Assembly (NCBI GenBank): GCA_029224185.1
Contig: CM055201.1
Location: forward strand, 2,385,418-2,449,417
DNA from: Karalla daura
Taxonomy: Eukaryota > Chordata > Actinopteri > Chaetodontiformes > Leiognathidae
Direction: 5' to 3'
DNA: 64,000 bases
Shown one piece after another: positions 1 to 12,260 of the stretch (positions within the stretch are counted from its first letter, which is position 1; each line of letters opens with the position of its first letter). Below the pieces are notes generated by a model. It ran no database searches. It saw only the letters and a list, made by a program, of their open reading frames with translations, and was not told where the DNA came from. Both the position numbers and the translations under genes were made by a program.

Positions 1-978
1 AGAACTGCGAGCGAGAGACGCGGAGACAGAGCGGGACAGAGGGAAACGGGGAGAGAGAGAGAGAGAGAGAGACAGACGCAGGAGAGTCGCTGAAGATGAC
101 TTCACAGCAACCCAGCACGGCCTTGAACGCACTCTCGTCCAACCCTCTTCTCTGACCTTTTTGCTCACTGCACGAAACTCAATTCTCGTCCAGCCCCCAG
201 CCTTTTTCAGTAGCAGGGAACATACCATTTTACCCTTTGTCGGCTCACGCTACTGCACCTGAACGCAACGATCTCACGAGGTGAACTACGACGGTTTCAC
301 ACCGGAATATCTGCTCACCGTGATGCTGGGTCAGTGGTCAACCGGGCTCGTTTCCCCTGCAACTACACGGTCCCGTGTGTGAGTGTGTGTGTGGGGGGGA
401 TGGTAGCCCTCAATGAGGCTGTGCCATTTTAATGCAGGACGCTGCGTCTCAACGCGGCGAAGCAGTTTGGAGGGTTTCGTGCCTCCATTACGCTTTAGCT
501 TAGCCTCCTCCTTAGCCTCCCTAGCCTTCGTGCCTCCATTACGCGTTAGCTTGCGTATGGACCGCTTGCGATGAACCCGAGACTAGGATTGCCTCCCCTA
601 AATGCAGCTCTCTTCTCGCTCGCGGTCTGCGGCGCTTGCCCGGTTTTCTCCCGGAACTCCCCTGCAAACGTTTCGGGCTAGCGTGTGAGGGTCGAGGACA
701 GTAGCGAGGCGAGGGGGGGGGGGGCACAAACGGCCTCATCTCAAAATACGACCCTCAGCTCGTGGTGTCTAGGAGAGCCCTGTGCATCTAAGAAGCAGTG
801 GCTGGACATAAAGGAACGTTCACCATCCTCATCAACAATCCACTGGACCTTCTCCTCTCTTCTGTTCTACTGTTGACTTGACGGTGGCCTCGGAGCCTGC
901 CTCGGATATCGGTTGTATTAGACTGGACTGGAGAGCGTGCACAGTCCCCCGCCCCGGTCGCTCGCACGGGTACCTCAC
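1..978. other. Left-end sequence without recognisable gene
   Basis: I see no exon here. The stretch has a GA-rich simple repeat near 50-72, a short GT-rich tract near 378-392, a G run near 713-723 and a short direct repeat (cgtgcctccattacgc) at about 479-494 and 531-546. The next taf1c exon (minus strand) should lie to the left of 979, but no frame on the minus strand resembles the rest of that WD-like protein. A small ATG ORF at 96-151 resembles nothing I know. Confidence 0.6.
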
Positions 979-3900
979 CTGGGTGGTGACGAGGTGGTGG
1001 AAGCTGTGCGCGTCTCCCAGGTACCGGCAAAGGATGACTCTCTCCCCGTAGCGGCAGCCCGAGATGCTGCTGATGCGGAACAGGGTGTGACTGAGGGCGG
1101 GACCGGCCTGCGGGGCCGGGTGGAGGGAGAGAGAGAGAGAGAGAGAGAGGGGGAGAGGGAGAGAGGGAGAGAGGGAGGGAGAGAGGGAGCCGCATGAAGC
1201 TGGAGAGAGCACTTTGCAAGTGAACGCGGGAATCAACGTCACAACACAATACATCCATCACCTTACGTCTAGGGCTGCACGATTTTAGGGGAACGATGAC
1301 CCCCCCCCCCCCCAAGCACATCGCACCCGGACTCACCCTGATGTCGCTGAGGTCCATCCCCGTCCTGTCTGCGTACACCATCACCCTGGGGTGGGCCGTG
1401 AAGTCGCACCACTGCCACCACGACTTGGCGTTGAAGTACAGGTTGCTGTCCTCCTGTCGGACCAGCTGCATCCTGGAGGGGAGGGGGCGGGGGGGCGGGG
1501 AGCGTCACGTTTACATTCACTCCCATCCAACCAACCCCCCCCCCCAACCGCTTTCCCCGCGGTCCTCACCCGCCGCCCACGGTCCACAGCGTGGTCGCGC
1601 TGCTCTCGGTGGCCACCAGGATCTCGCCGAGGACGTGAGGGCTGGCGACACAGACGCAGAGCACCACAGTGAGCCTCGGCGGCTGGGGGAGGGGGGGAGT
1701 AGGGGGGGGGGGGGGGGGAAGACGGGCGCTCACCTGGCGCTGACGCAGGTGGCCCGCTCCGTGGCGCGGGCCACCTGGAGCAGACGGGGCCGGCTGCTCT
1801 CGCTGAAGCCCCACGCGCCGCACAGGTAGTCGGAGCGCGCGGCCACGCAGCCTGCGCACGACGAGCAGGCAGACACACACACACACACACACGCTCAACT
1901 GCCGGCACGCCACGGCACAGCACGGCCCGGATGGGATTTTCGCAGACGTTTCGCTATTAGCCCTTACACTCGCCGAGCACGGAGGCGGCGCTGAGCTGCC
2001 GCACGGGGCCCGTCAGCTCGAAGCTCAGCGGCCTGCTGCTGCGACCGTCCACCCAGGGGGAGCCCTCTCCGCGCGCCAGCGCCACCCGGTGGAAGTCTGG
2101 GGCGCCGCGTTAAGGGCCACATGGCGTGCGGGAGGCCCCGAGCGCGACAGCGCACGGGCCGTGAAAACGCGATGAGAGAGAGAGAGAGAACTGGAATTGC
2201 CAAACTGGCGATCGATAAACACACGGGGGGGGCACGTTCAGTCCTCCATGCCGACATTCCCGTGACAATGCAGAGCGTGCAGGATACTGAGGCGGTTCAG
2301 TCCCTTGCTCCCGGGGTAGAGGAGGCAGCCGGCCCGAGAGCCGCCGCCGCCGCCCTCGCCGCCCTCTGAGAAGGGCACAAAGGCCATAGCGCCCCCGGTG
2401 GCGGCTTCAGGGAACAGCATCTGCCGACTCCGCTGGGTCAGCTCCTCATAGAGCAGGCCGGCCAGCATGCCGGGCGGGACGTCGTGCACCACGTCGGACA
2501 TCAGTCCACTGTACTTGCTCAGGGAGTTGAGGAAGTTGAACTGCTGTGACCTGCGGGGAAAGGGGCGACATTGGAGACATCAACCCCCCCCCCGACCTTC
2601 CGGACAACGTCCGCACCAGTAACGCGCTCCCTCCGTTCCTAGAAGACTGGGCTGCGGTTCCCCTGCGTGTTGGCAAGGGCGGGAAAAAAACGTCTTCCTG
2701 GAGAGAACGGGTGTGGACGAGCGACACTCACATTTCAGACTTGAGTGTGTCCAGGGGTCCTTTGGCGATCTTGGGGCGCCCCTTTGGTTTCTGCGGGACC
2801 ACATGACGGTGAAACAACGGCCGACACGAGCTGCCTCCGGCTCAGTGCAGACCTTGGGCAACGTCACAGGCGCTTCCCTCCTCGAGAGAGAGACCAGTGA
2901 CAGACCCGCGTCCCCCCCCCCCAGACCCACCTCCTTGTCGTCGAAGTCGAAGCTTTCCACCAGCAGTTCACTCATGCACCCGAAGGCGTCCCCGTCGTAG
3001 TCCAGGAAGAAATTCTGCATCTGAACGCGGATGAAAGGAGCCGTTAGCGGACGGCATGAGCACCAACAAACTTGAAAGCAAGGCCGCCTTGCATTCACCT
3101 CAAAGAATGCGTTTGCGGCCACGGGAATATGCTCTGACTGGATTGGGCCATCATTTGGTTTTACCGGGTTTCGAGCACATTCTGCGGCGTCACAGTGCCC
3201 ATTTTACAAACACGGAATCGGCCACGTTTGAATGAATATCGTAAAATGGTAAGAGTTGATAGTGGAGAAATTGGGCCTTCCTATTGATGCCGTTGTACTC
3301 ACATGTTTAGTGAAGTCCATTGGGTCCGGAGGCGTTGAAGGCCAGGCGTCCACTAGAGGAGGGGTCGTTCAGAAGAGCATATTTACATTCCCCCTCTTGA
3401 GCGCATTGTTGGGCCGCTGCGAGTCTCGGACGCGCACAACAGAGTCGGGGACTCACCGTTTTTGGGGGAGAAGAGCGGGACCGCCACTGGCTCGGTGTGA
3501 CGCCACGTTTCCCCTTTGATCTTGTGCCTCGGCGTGAAAGCCAAGCTGGAGAAGGTCCAGGGGACGCCCTGAAACCACCAGCACAGCCGGTCAGACCGCG
3601 GACACGGAGCCAATGCGCCCGGTGCAAAAACATGCAGTAACCGTGACCACACGGGAAACCGCCACCGGACACGGCCCTAGACGACTTGAACGTGTTCGTC
3701 TTGGCAATCCGTGCACGTAAAGAAAAAAAGAGAGTGCAGGCAAAGGTAAAGCAGGTAAACGTGGGACGTCAAAGAGCCGCGCCGTCTAAACGCCAACGTA
3801 TTTGGATTGAACGGCACAATTTCCAAATCTTATTCAAAACCACTCCGTGGATGGATGAACGAAATGACGCACGGACCGAGGCGTCTAGGGACATTTTGTG

Positions 3901-5565
3901 TGCGTGTGTGTGTGTGTGTTGGAACTTTTTTTTTCACTTCACACACAATTCCGGGAGATTACACGCATGGCGCGAATTCCTACACATTTTCCCGCAAAAT
4001 TTCAGCTGCGCACCAGTCAGTCAACCAGAACCTCTGGAAGAGTGCAGATCGACTGGAGGGAATCTCATCGAAGACCCAGCGTATGGATGTGTACCAGAAA
4101 TGAAAAGGCAAGCCTTATAAACTAAGCTTTTAAACTTTATGAAGATACAGTTTAAAACGGGTACAATAACTCAGTTCCAGCCACAGCCTCGGCTTCTGCT
4201 CCGGCAGGTTTGCTAGTTGTTTACAAGAATGTTTACAAGAAAGAAAGTAACGATGCGTAAATAGATCAACCCGTGAAGTGCCGTATGGTTCCTCCAGCTC
4301 ACGAAGAATGGCCTGAGCCAAATAAATTCATTCCATATCAATCCGACATGGACAGAGGTCTAAAAAGAAATGTGAGATATGCAAGAAGAGTGAATCCGCT
4401 TTGAAAATCAGGACATGCCAAAGCATCGGAGACTTTGTCCGTAACGGGGGGCTTACTTTTAAGCATCAGATGAATGGTGAGCAACTCATTTTTAACTATA
4501 TAGTTTTACTGTTGTACAGTTGTCCCTCCTACATTCCGCCTGCCCTGCTGCTGTTTAGCAGCATTTTGTTCCCATCGTCAATGGACAAAAACAAATCAGA
4601 TCTCCCATGTACACCTGGAAGATCATTGTCAACTTGTTTTGTGAAGGTTTTTGAAAGGAAAGGCCCACCGGGGGAGCTCCGGCTTTGAATCCGTAGAAAG
4701 CAGCTCCAAGTCAAGAGTTTGTTTCAAGGGCCAAATGGCCCATGACTTTTGACAGCACGGTCATTTGCTCATGTCACACAGAACTTGTTATTGTGGGAGG
4801 TAAATTAGCTTGAGGGCGGGACTAATAAAGGGTTTGGACTTAAACCCCAAGCTTTAAAAATGTTGAAAATATTCATCTTTTATACATCTTCCCTGTGATA
4901 ATTAAACATATCAAGGATCCAGAAACCCCATTGTTAGCCATATGCCTTCTCTCGTCTCTTGAATGATGAACCATGGCAAGTAAGAATCTTAATCTCTTCA
5001 CAATAACCGATAACGTGTGGTAATTTATATATATATTCTAAGCTTGCTTGTTTGAAGTCGGGCTCTATCTGGCTTCTTCTGAGGAGATGCAAATTGTATA
5101 GCAAAAATCTGCCCATATAGACCTGTGAAGGGCCAGGTTTCTTTGTTGCATGTTATTATCGTGTGTCTTGTAAATACAGCGGCCCTCATAGAGCAGCAAG
5201 GGGCTAGGCTTGCGTATTGGAAGTGAGCAGACCTCATAAACTCAGTGGTCCCTTTATCCCACAATTGATTTTGATGTCATCTAATAATAATAGGTTCTAA
5301 AGGTTTGTAGTCTGAAGATCAAGTGGAGATACTACACGTGACTTTTAAGTTGACAAGGCCCCAGGAAACGTGTCAAAACCTGTCACAATACTTGGTAAGC
5401 CACGTGTGCCTGTGTGTGTGTGTGTGTGACAGCTGACAGCTGACCTACCTGGACTCTGACCTGTCCCCAGCTGCCCAGATCCCCGGCGTTGTGCTCCAGC
5501 ATGGTGTCCGGAGGCCCGTCATCGTACGAGGAGGGGAAGAGCTGATGAGGAAACTGGTAATCCAT
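979..5565 (-). CDS. taf1c: TATA-box-binding protein-associated factor, RNA polymerase I, subunit C (5' part)
   Basis: Subunit of the SL1/TIF-IB complex that recruits RNA polymerase I to rDNA promoters in the nucleolus. Eleven coding exons read in phase (minus strand, in order): 5565-5449, 3568-3457, 3352-3303, 3020-2931, 2790-2732, 2550-2288, 2096-1968, 1851-1734, 1641-1570, 1472-1337, 1107-979. They total 1275 nt, 425 codons. The ATG at 5563-5565 begins MDYQFPHQLF. Matches to human TAF1C as I remember it: LYEELTQRSRQML with ATGGAMAFVP, then LLYPG; SDYLCGAWGF; CDFTAHPRVMVYADRTG; and GERVILCRYLG. These form the central beta-propeller. Human TAF1C is about 870 aa, so roughly the second half is missing: the last exon ends in phase 0 at a good donor (gtgagg) and nothing follows in the remaining 978 bp. 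The exon just upstream of the ATG begins at 5585. Confidence 0.9.
4256..4345 (+). repeat. Dispersed repeat copy in taf1c intron 1
   Basis: About 90 bp inside the 1.9-kb first coding intron of taf1c (3569-5448) is clearly related to 11467-11550: both carry the core ccgtgaagtgc, then cctccagctca, then gcctgagc, then aaataaatt, ending in catatcaatcc. The rest of the intron is AT-rich and holds nothing else I recognise. The family is unknown to me; two diverged copies in 7 kb point to an interspersed element. Confidence 0.6.
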
Positions 5566-5585
5566 CCGACCCGGCGAGGCGTCAC

Positions 5586-6180
5586 CTAGAGGAGCAACAG
5601 TTCAACCGGCAGCCACGCCGCAGCTTTATTCCCACGCGCTGGGGCTCCATGCGCTCAACACGCGGCCATGCCGGGCCGACACAGCGTCCGTCGGCAGTCC
5701 GAACTACTGGGTGGCTGGAGGGGGCAGGAGCGTCCAAATGCTGTCCGAAGTCCTCCGTCTGTCGTCCAACACGTGCAGGGCTGTGGCGAGAAAACAAGTC
5801 ATGTTCGCGGGGCATGTAAGTCCATCGCGACGGCTAATGCGTCCGGCGAAAGAGAACAGTACAGAGGCGGTGTTACGGGGACGTACTGCGCCGCGGCTTC
5901 GGAGCGTCTGTCGAGTGATCCCGGAGGTTTTTTTTTTCTTTTATGCGGGGCGCCTATCGAGCATGGGCGTGTGTTACAAACTCCACACGGCACTAAACAT
6001 GGCGCACTAAACATTCATTTCTATGGACCCTGCACGCGCACGGCTCGCTTCCGCGTCCAGGACCAGTGAGAGCATGCGCAGTAGAGTCACGCCCATAAAT
6101 GGCTACAGAAAGCTAGATGTGTCGCGGCGGAGTGAGGAACGTCCGCGCAGGTCGGCCATCTTATAACGGGCGCCACCCCT
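5586..6180 (-). promoter_or_regulatory. taf1c: Probable taf1c promoter and 5' UTR region
   Basis: CpG-containing, GC-richer sequence just upstream of the first coding exon of taf1c, whose splice acceptor (cctctag) ends at 5586. An untranslated first exon must lie here, but I cannot fix its donor. At 6072-6081 there is gcatgcgcag, close to the NRF1 consensus. A repeat copy at 6085-6180 adds a YY1-like ggccatctt. No TATA box is evident. Confidence 0.45.
6085..6180. repeat. Copy of the 'gaaagctagatg / ccatctt' repeat family
   Basis: This shares gtcacgccca, agaaagctagatg, a CpG-rich stretch with cgtccgc, and ggccatctta with sequences at 8955-9110, 10310-10390 and (inverted) 10660-10770. It is probably a fragment of a non-autonomous DNA element; the family is unnamed here. 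Confidence 0.6.
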
Positions 6181-6199
6181 CTGCCGGCGAGCCGAGCCC

Positions 6200-8930
6200 C
6201 CCACCTAGCGGCCAACCCTGGTATTGCAACAGAAATCCCATTGGGGCCCAAAAAGCATCTTCTCCATAGACGGCTGTAAAAGTGTTGACAGGACGCCCTC
6301 AGATGCATACATGGCTAATTACTCATCTTTGTATTGCATATTTTTTAATTCAGGGACTTTTTCCTGTTCTGTCAGATATCACTCACCTGTTAGTAGTACT
6401 TTTAAAACGTATTTATACAGACGCCAAAATAGGCAGGTAACTAACTTAACATAACATAGATGCATTTAAATTTCAGTTAATTATTCATCTGCCAGTGTTT
6501 TTGTCATTCATTAAGTAGCCTATGTGATAGTTTCCCTGATATGTGTAACCTGCGTATCATCTTGACTGAAAAAACGACCACCTACCTTTTTTTTCGCGGT
6601 TTAAACCGTCTAATAATATACATAAATATACGTACGTAGACATACATAAAATATATAAACCATTCTTACGACCTAAACCGATCTGACTTTCTTCAGGCTT
6701 GTTTGTGTTGCAAATATTAAAAAATATTTTCACTTTATTATATCTGCACAGAACCTTTTGTACATTCTACACATTACACTCATCCCCTCCTGGAAGAAAG
6801 AGGGAGATTTGACATGACATTTGCAGCACTTTGCTCATATTTGTTGGAACGTGTGCCAGAATAAACTGTGGCTAACATGCAAAATGTTGTGTCATAAGTG
6901 TTTGCACGTAATTGAGTCAGTGTAGTCAGTCAGCGAAACACTAGCCTGTCCTCTACTCCAGGGTTTTTAGCCAGAGGGCTTCTCCACCTTTTTTATTTTT
7001 TTATTTATAGGGACCTAATAGATGTCGGGTTGTGTTTGGTAGGTGGAATGGTGGAATATTTTATCTTTATCTGTAAAAAGTGTTGAGTTAATATCATTTT
7101 TTTATATAGGAATAAGAGTTAGTGTTGTGTTCAGGCTTGTAAATATTTTGTTTAGATTATATACTTTTTGGAATGTATCACAAGTTTGGTACTGAAGAAG
7201 TAACTTGTTAAACATTTGAATATGAGTCAACTTGAGAAGATTTAACGTGGAAAACCGTCCAGCAATGAAGACTTGACCAATACCAACACATTAAATTTGA
7301 CATGTTCCACTTTAAATCAATAAATGGTTTCTCTCAACAGTCCATCCATTCATTCCTGGATGTGGCATGCAGCTGTGGAAGATAGGGAAAACACAAGTTT
7401 CATTAATGAGAGAATGGCATGACGTAATTTCCAATAAATTATTTGTTATAATTAAATGAGTCATGATACACATAATACCAATGCCTTTACTGCTCATGTA
7501 AAAATATATATATATATGTTATAATTTTAATGTGAATTTCACCCTCATATGAGCAGCCTAAGGTTTGTGCAGTTTGTGCACATGGAGGCTAACAAGGCTA
7601 GTGCTTCTGCTAGATACTTCCCTAACTAAACTAGTGAAACTATCTCTGTGCAATACATAGGGTTTGTTTGTCTTTTTTTATTTAGTTATTTTTTTGCAAT
7701 TGAAGGCAGCAGTTTTCCCAACCCGATAGTGGGTTTTATTGTTTTAATTGATTTACACGCCACCCACTTGATAGATCAGGGACAGTGAGGGTGTCTTTTT
7801 GTTTTTGTATTTGTTTTCATTCATTTTGATCAACTTTTCTTTTCAAGTTTAACAGTTTCATCACACTGTTCACCCATAGCCCTGCTTTATTTTTTCAAAT
7901 AAAATGTTAAGTAAATGTACTTTCTGAAAACATCTCTGTTCATGGAAAGATTTCATACTTACACTGTTACAGAACTGTCCTCAAAGTGTTGAAAAGTATA
8001 TCATTATGAAACCCATAGTGCCATCCATGACTCAGCCGTGCAGTGCACAATATTTATAAGGAAAGATGTTTCTGAATAATGTGCCTGCATGTGAAAAGGT
8101 AAGAACTCTAACCTCTAAGTATAGTTGCTTATAGGATTATTCAATAAAAGACAAAACAGGCTTATTTGTTTGATAGCCTACTAGGACAGCTTTTGTTGAG
8201 CGGAATCACATGGTTTTTGGAGAAGAATCACAGCTTCACAGCTGTATCCTGCAGTGTGCAGTTTTCACAGCGCTGAACCCTAACCCTGTGTAAACGCTGA
8301 ACTTTAGAGCTGCTTTCTAAATTAAGTCAGATTCTGCTGTTTTTTGTCCCCTGCCATTTCATAACTTCAAAATGTACATATGAATGACAGGACGCCTCAC
8401 CCTTACAGAGTCGTATTTATATTGTTAAAATACAACACGCAAATCCTCCAAAGCTGGAGAAATGTTATCCAAAAAAAAAGAGAAACTGCCTGAAACCAAG
8501 TGCTGTTAAAAGTGCTGTTTTATCCATAAAAATGGATAAAAAAAATGTACCAACTCACTTTTTACCAAATCACCCCAGTTTTATTACTTCCATTTCCCTC
8601 ATGAACATTATTATTTCTCAAAGGACAGTGGACAATGTAATGGAAAAATGTAAACGTTAAACCAATAATGCCCTTGTAAATAGTTTGCATTTTGTATACT
8701 TTTTGTCCAGTAGATGGCTTAGTAGAGCAAATGAAGCTTCACACAAAGTTTTGAATATGGTGAAACGTTTTGATGAAAAGCTTCATTGTTTTAAGAAGTT
8801 TCATCGGGCCATCACTAGTATTTAGAAAATAATTATTCCATTCAGTGACAGACGTCCATATAGAGTTGCAGCCCTGTTCATGTTGAAAAAACGTTTTTTA
8901 CTATCCCCTGTATGACCCCCAAGGCCATGA
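6200..8930. other. AT-rich intergenic spacer
   Basis: About 2.7 kb of AT-rich sequence with many stops in every frame, no splice-flanked exon and no recognised gene. Short T- and A-runs and a small (AT)n at about 7505-7520 are present. I see nothing else to annotate. Confidence 0.6.
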
Positions 8931-10800
8931 ACTGTGAGTAATTTCCTCATTGTAGGTCACGCCCATGGATGTATTATAAGACTATCCATGGTCACGCCAT
9001 GCATAGATTTATATAGAAAGCTAGATGCATCGTCCGCGTTGCTCGCTTACGGAGTCGTATTTCCGCACATGGCGGCTATCTTGCCACAGGCACCTCGCTC
9101 ACCCATTACATTGTGTTGTTGCTGGTACATGTACTTTTTAGATACAGAACTTGCTCAAATTTCAACTGATTTTCAAACGGTTTGGTTTGTTATAAATGTA
9201 GCCAAGCATTCATGGTTCGCCATACTGTAGGGATGTGTAAAAAACAATAAACTGGACAGGAGATGAAATAGCATGTTGACAAAATGAATGTTAAGGTCAA
9301 AATGACCCTAACGTAAAATGTTAAGGTCATCTTAAATGACCGTAATATTTCTGCTTTTAATGAACATATTACACTTTTGTGGAACCTGTAGACAAAATAA
9401 ATGTCAAGGTCAAGATGACCTTAACCTTTTATGTTAAGGTCATCTAAATAAAGTCAAGTTTCATTTTTTTTTAGTGAACTTAACCGTAGAAATGTGACTC
9501 AAATCCCATCTTTTGCCCACAGGTGACGAGTCTGATTTTTACATGACCATGTGAACAGCACAAGTCAGATGAAATCCTTTTCTGTTTTTTTTATCCATGT
9601 TGAGGTCATCTTGACCCTAAACATTTACTTTGCCAACAGGTTCCACAAAAGTGTGATATGTTAGTTAAAAGCAACAATATTAAGGTCATTCAAGATGACA
9701 TAATATAAAATGTTAAGGCCATCGTGACTCAATGCTCAATTCTGAGTTTTTACACAGATGCCATTTTTTTGTCTGGGTGTTCACATTACTTTTCAGTTGC
9801 GACCTATACGTGACTCATGTGTGAACAGTTCATGGCCCACAACAAACCCGCATGGATAGAAGAAAAAAAACAATGGAATGGTGCAACTGCAACAGAAATG
9901 AACAATAGATACCGCTAGTACCATGTTAGTTTTTTTTGCAGTTTTTGAGCAGCAAAATGTGTCTGTCTCCAGTGACGTAGAAGCTGTATGAAATGTGATA
10001 TAAGGCGAGTGTATTGCAAAACATCAGATATGAATCCAACCTGCTTCGAAAGTGAATGAGGTGGGATAAAAAAACAAAAAAGGATTTCATGTGACTTGTG
10101 CTGTTCACATGGTCATGTATAAATCAGACTTGTCACCTGTGGGCTAAAAGATGGGATTTGAGTCATTTCAATGGTTACACTAAAAAAACATTGACATTGA
10201 CTTTATTTATATTTATTTTGTCAACAGGTTCCACTAAAGTGTAATATGCTAGTTAAAAGCAACAATATTAAGGTCATTTAAGATTGCCTTAACCTTTTAC
10301 CGTATATATAGAAATCTAGCTTTCTATATATGTATATCTATGACCATAGAGATGTACATAGTCCGCACAGGTTGGCCATCTTACCACACTAAACTTTCTG
10401 GTAAAATCTGTAGATCCTGGTGTAAATGGAGGTAAGGCCAGTGATCTGTACAAAAGTTATGATTCTTATCATGCTGAATTTTTGATGGATTTACAAACAT
10501 TTACAAATGCATACAAACTATCTATTTTTTCAGGACATGACATTCTACACAACTATGCAGTATCATATACACATATTTGATGTTTAGTCAAGTGTTTGAA
10601 AATCGGTTGAAATTTGAGCAAGTTATGTATCTAAAAAATACATGTCCCAATACAAACGCAATGTAATGGGTGAGCGATCTGCCTGTGGCAAGATGGCCGC
10701 CACGTGCGGACGTTCGACTCCGTAAGCGAGCAACGCGGGCGAGGAGTTTGGTATATATATCTATGTCTATGACGTCATACCACGCCCCTTGCCGCCATCT
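8930..10800. mobile_element. 1.9-kb imperfect palindrome, foldback or nested MITE-like element
   Basis: Long inverted repeats are visible directly. 9031-9182 (starting cgtccgcgttgctcgcttac) is the reverse complement, with scattered changes, of about 10590-10745. 9480-9600 (containing cacaggtgacgagtctga) pairs with about 10065-10190. 9370-9470 pairs with about 10170-10300. Internally, a ttaaggtcat motif recurs many times in both orientations (9290-9480, 9600-9720, 10260-10300). The centre lies near 9830-9900. No transposase ORF is present. This is best explained as a non-autonomous foldback transposon or nested insertion of related elements in opposite orientation. Confidence 0.7.
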
Positions 10801-11466
10801 TGGACAGCTACGGCAACTCAACTTGGACAAATGTCCTTTGCTGCCGGCTCTGCGCAGATGCCTACAACTTGGTTCAAGGAGCTACGAGTCACGGGGAATT
10901 TCTCACGTGAAGCCCAAACAGCAGGGGGCACCATTACTCCACCTTCCAGCAGAATGTTGTGACAGGTAACTTCCCCAAAAGTTAATCCAAGATCTGAATC
11001 AGAGATGGTTCTTGTCCATGAAACAGCTGTTACTCCCGCTACAGGTGATTAGAATAAATTATGATCAGTACAGGAAATTAAGTTAAACAAAAGACTAAAC
11101 TTGACAATTTTAGGCCCACTTTGATGTCCTATGGTTAAATCTCAATTAACATGATCATGGCACATATTAAGTATCACAAACCACTCTGGTGTAAACCAGG
11201 GTAATAATAAAATAATTTTTAATTTTAGTTTAGTTTTAACTAGTCTTGACTTTTCCTGTCTCTAATTCAGTTAGTTTTTAGCAGTTCTTAGAGTAGGTTT
11301 GCTTGATACTATTAGTTTTCATCTTTTCACTCTTTAGTTTTTATTAGTTTTAGTGCTAGTTTAGTATATCATACCTTGTCAGATGCATGATTCAAAAGAT
11401 CAGAGTAAGTATAGTAAAATTAAATCTCAAAAGACACCACGGTAATAAACAAGAAAAAACAATCAG
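10800..11466. other. Spacer, low-complexity TTTAGTTTTAG-rich tail
   Basis: A YY1-like gccgccatcttgg lies just before this (about 10790-10802). A 34-codon ORF begins at 10857 and resembles nothing I know. From 11210 to 11370 the sequence is dominated by variants of tagttttag, a low-complexity pattern. No gene seen. Confidence 0.45.
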
Positions 11467-11690
11467 TAAATAAATAAACCGTGAAGTGCTGAAGTCCTCC
11501 AGCTCATGAAAAATTGCCTGAGCTAAATAAATTGATTTCATATCAATCCAACTGTCCATCCTGGGTGAGGATCCCCTCCTCTGTCTCTCACCCTGAGATT
11601 TCTCCTTTTTTTCCCCTGTCAAGGTTTTTCTTGGGAGTCATTCCTCAGCCTTTGCGAGGGTGTAAGAACAGGGGGTGTTTACTCCTTTAC
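11467..11690. repeat. Dispersed repeat, second copy plus fish-type interspersed tail
   Basis: 11467-11550 is the partner of 4256-4345. It is followed by gtccatcctgggtgaggatc, cctcctctgtctctcaccc and tttttcccctgtcaaggttt. From memory this order is typical of a very common teleost interspersed repeat. No ORF. The flanking 11690-12150 is AT-rich with no gene seen. Confidence 0.55.
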
Positions 11691-12149
11691 TAGAGTAACA
11701 AGCTTCAGTTGATACTTCAACTTCTACAGAAGCATTTCTAAACCTTAGTATCTATACTACTTGAGTAATAAATGTGGATATTTTTGCCTCCACTAATTAT
11801 GGATAAAGAATTTAATATAGTAGTATACATGTACACAAGACAAAACTAAAAAGAAATTCAAAAAAATTCAAAAAATTATATGATAACATATAATGTCCTT
11901 AAGAGTAAGGGAATGAACTGAATAAGTACCACCAAACAAATGAGTTTCCAAGTCGGTCGAAAAAGCTCTGGAAATTGCCAATCCAAAACAGAAGGTGACA
12001 CATTGTTTTCAAGTTTAGTCTTATAGAACATACGATACATGGACATCGATGAATCAAACGGTAAACGAGTTAGAGCGGTAAACTCTATGTGAATACTACC
12101 GTGCTTACTGGACCGTCCAACGTGTACACTGATCACTTCTGTCACCGTC

Positions 12150-12260
12150 ACAGCCAGTTGAGTCGAGGCTGTTGCTAGGGGACGTTAGAACGCAGACTCC
12201 GATCCAATCACTGCCCTGGAACCGTGTCACGTGCTTTACAGTGGCCAACCAGAGATGGGC
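12150..12260 (+). promoter_or_regulatory. odf2: Candidate odf2 promoter
   Basis: Upstream of the odf2 start (12981). Visible elements: gttgctaggggac at 12171-12183, a degenerate RFX X-box; a CCAAT box at 12204-12208; and the E-box CACGTG at 12228-12233. Untranslated exon(s) between here and 12981 are expected but not resolved. Confidence 0.35.

Noticed and set aside
96..151. Small ATG ORF MTSQQPSTALNAL
   Set aside because: 18 codons, no recognisable protein; expected by chance.
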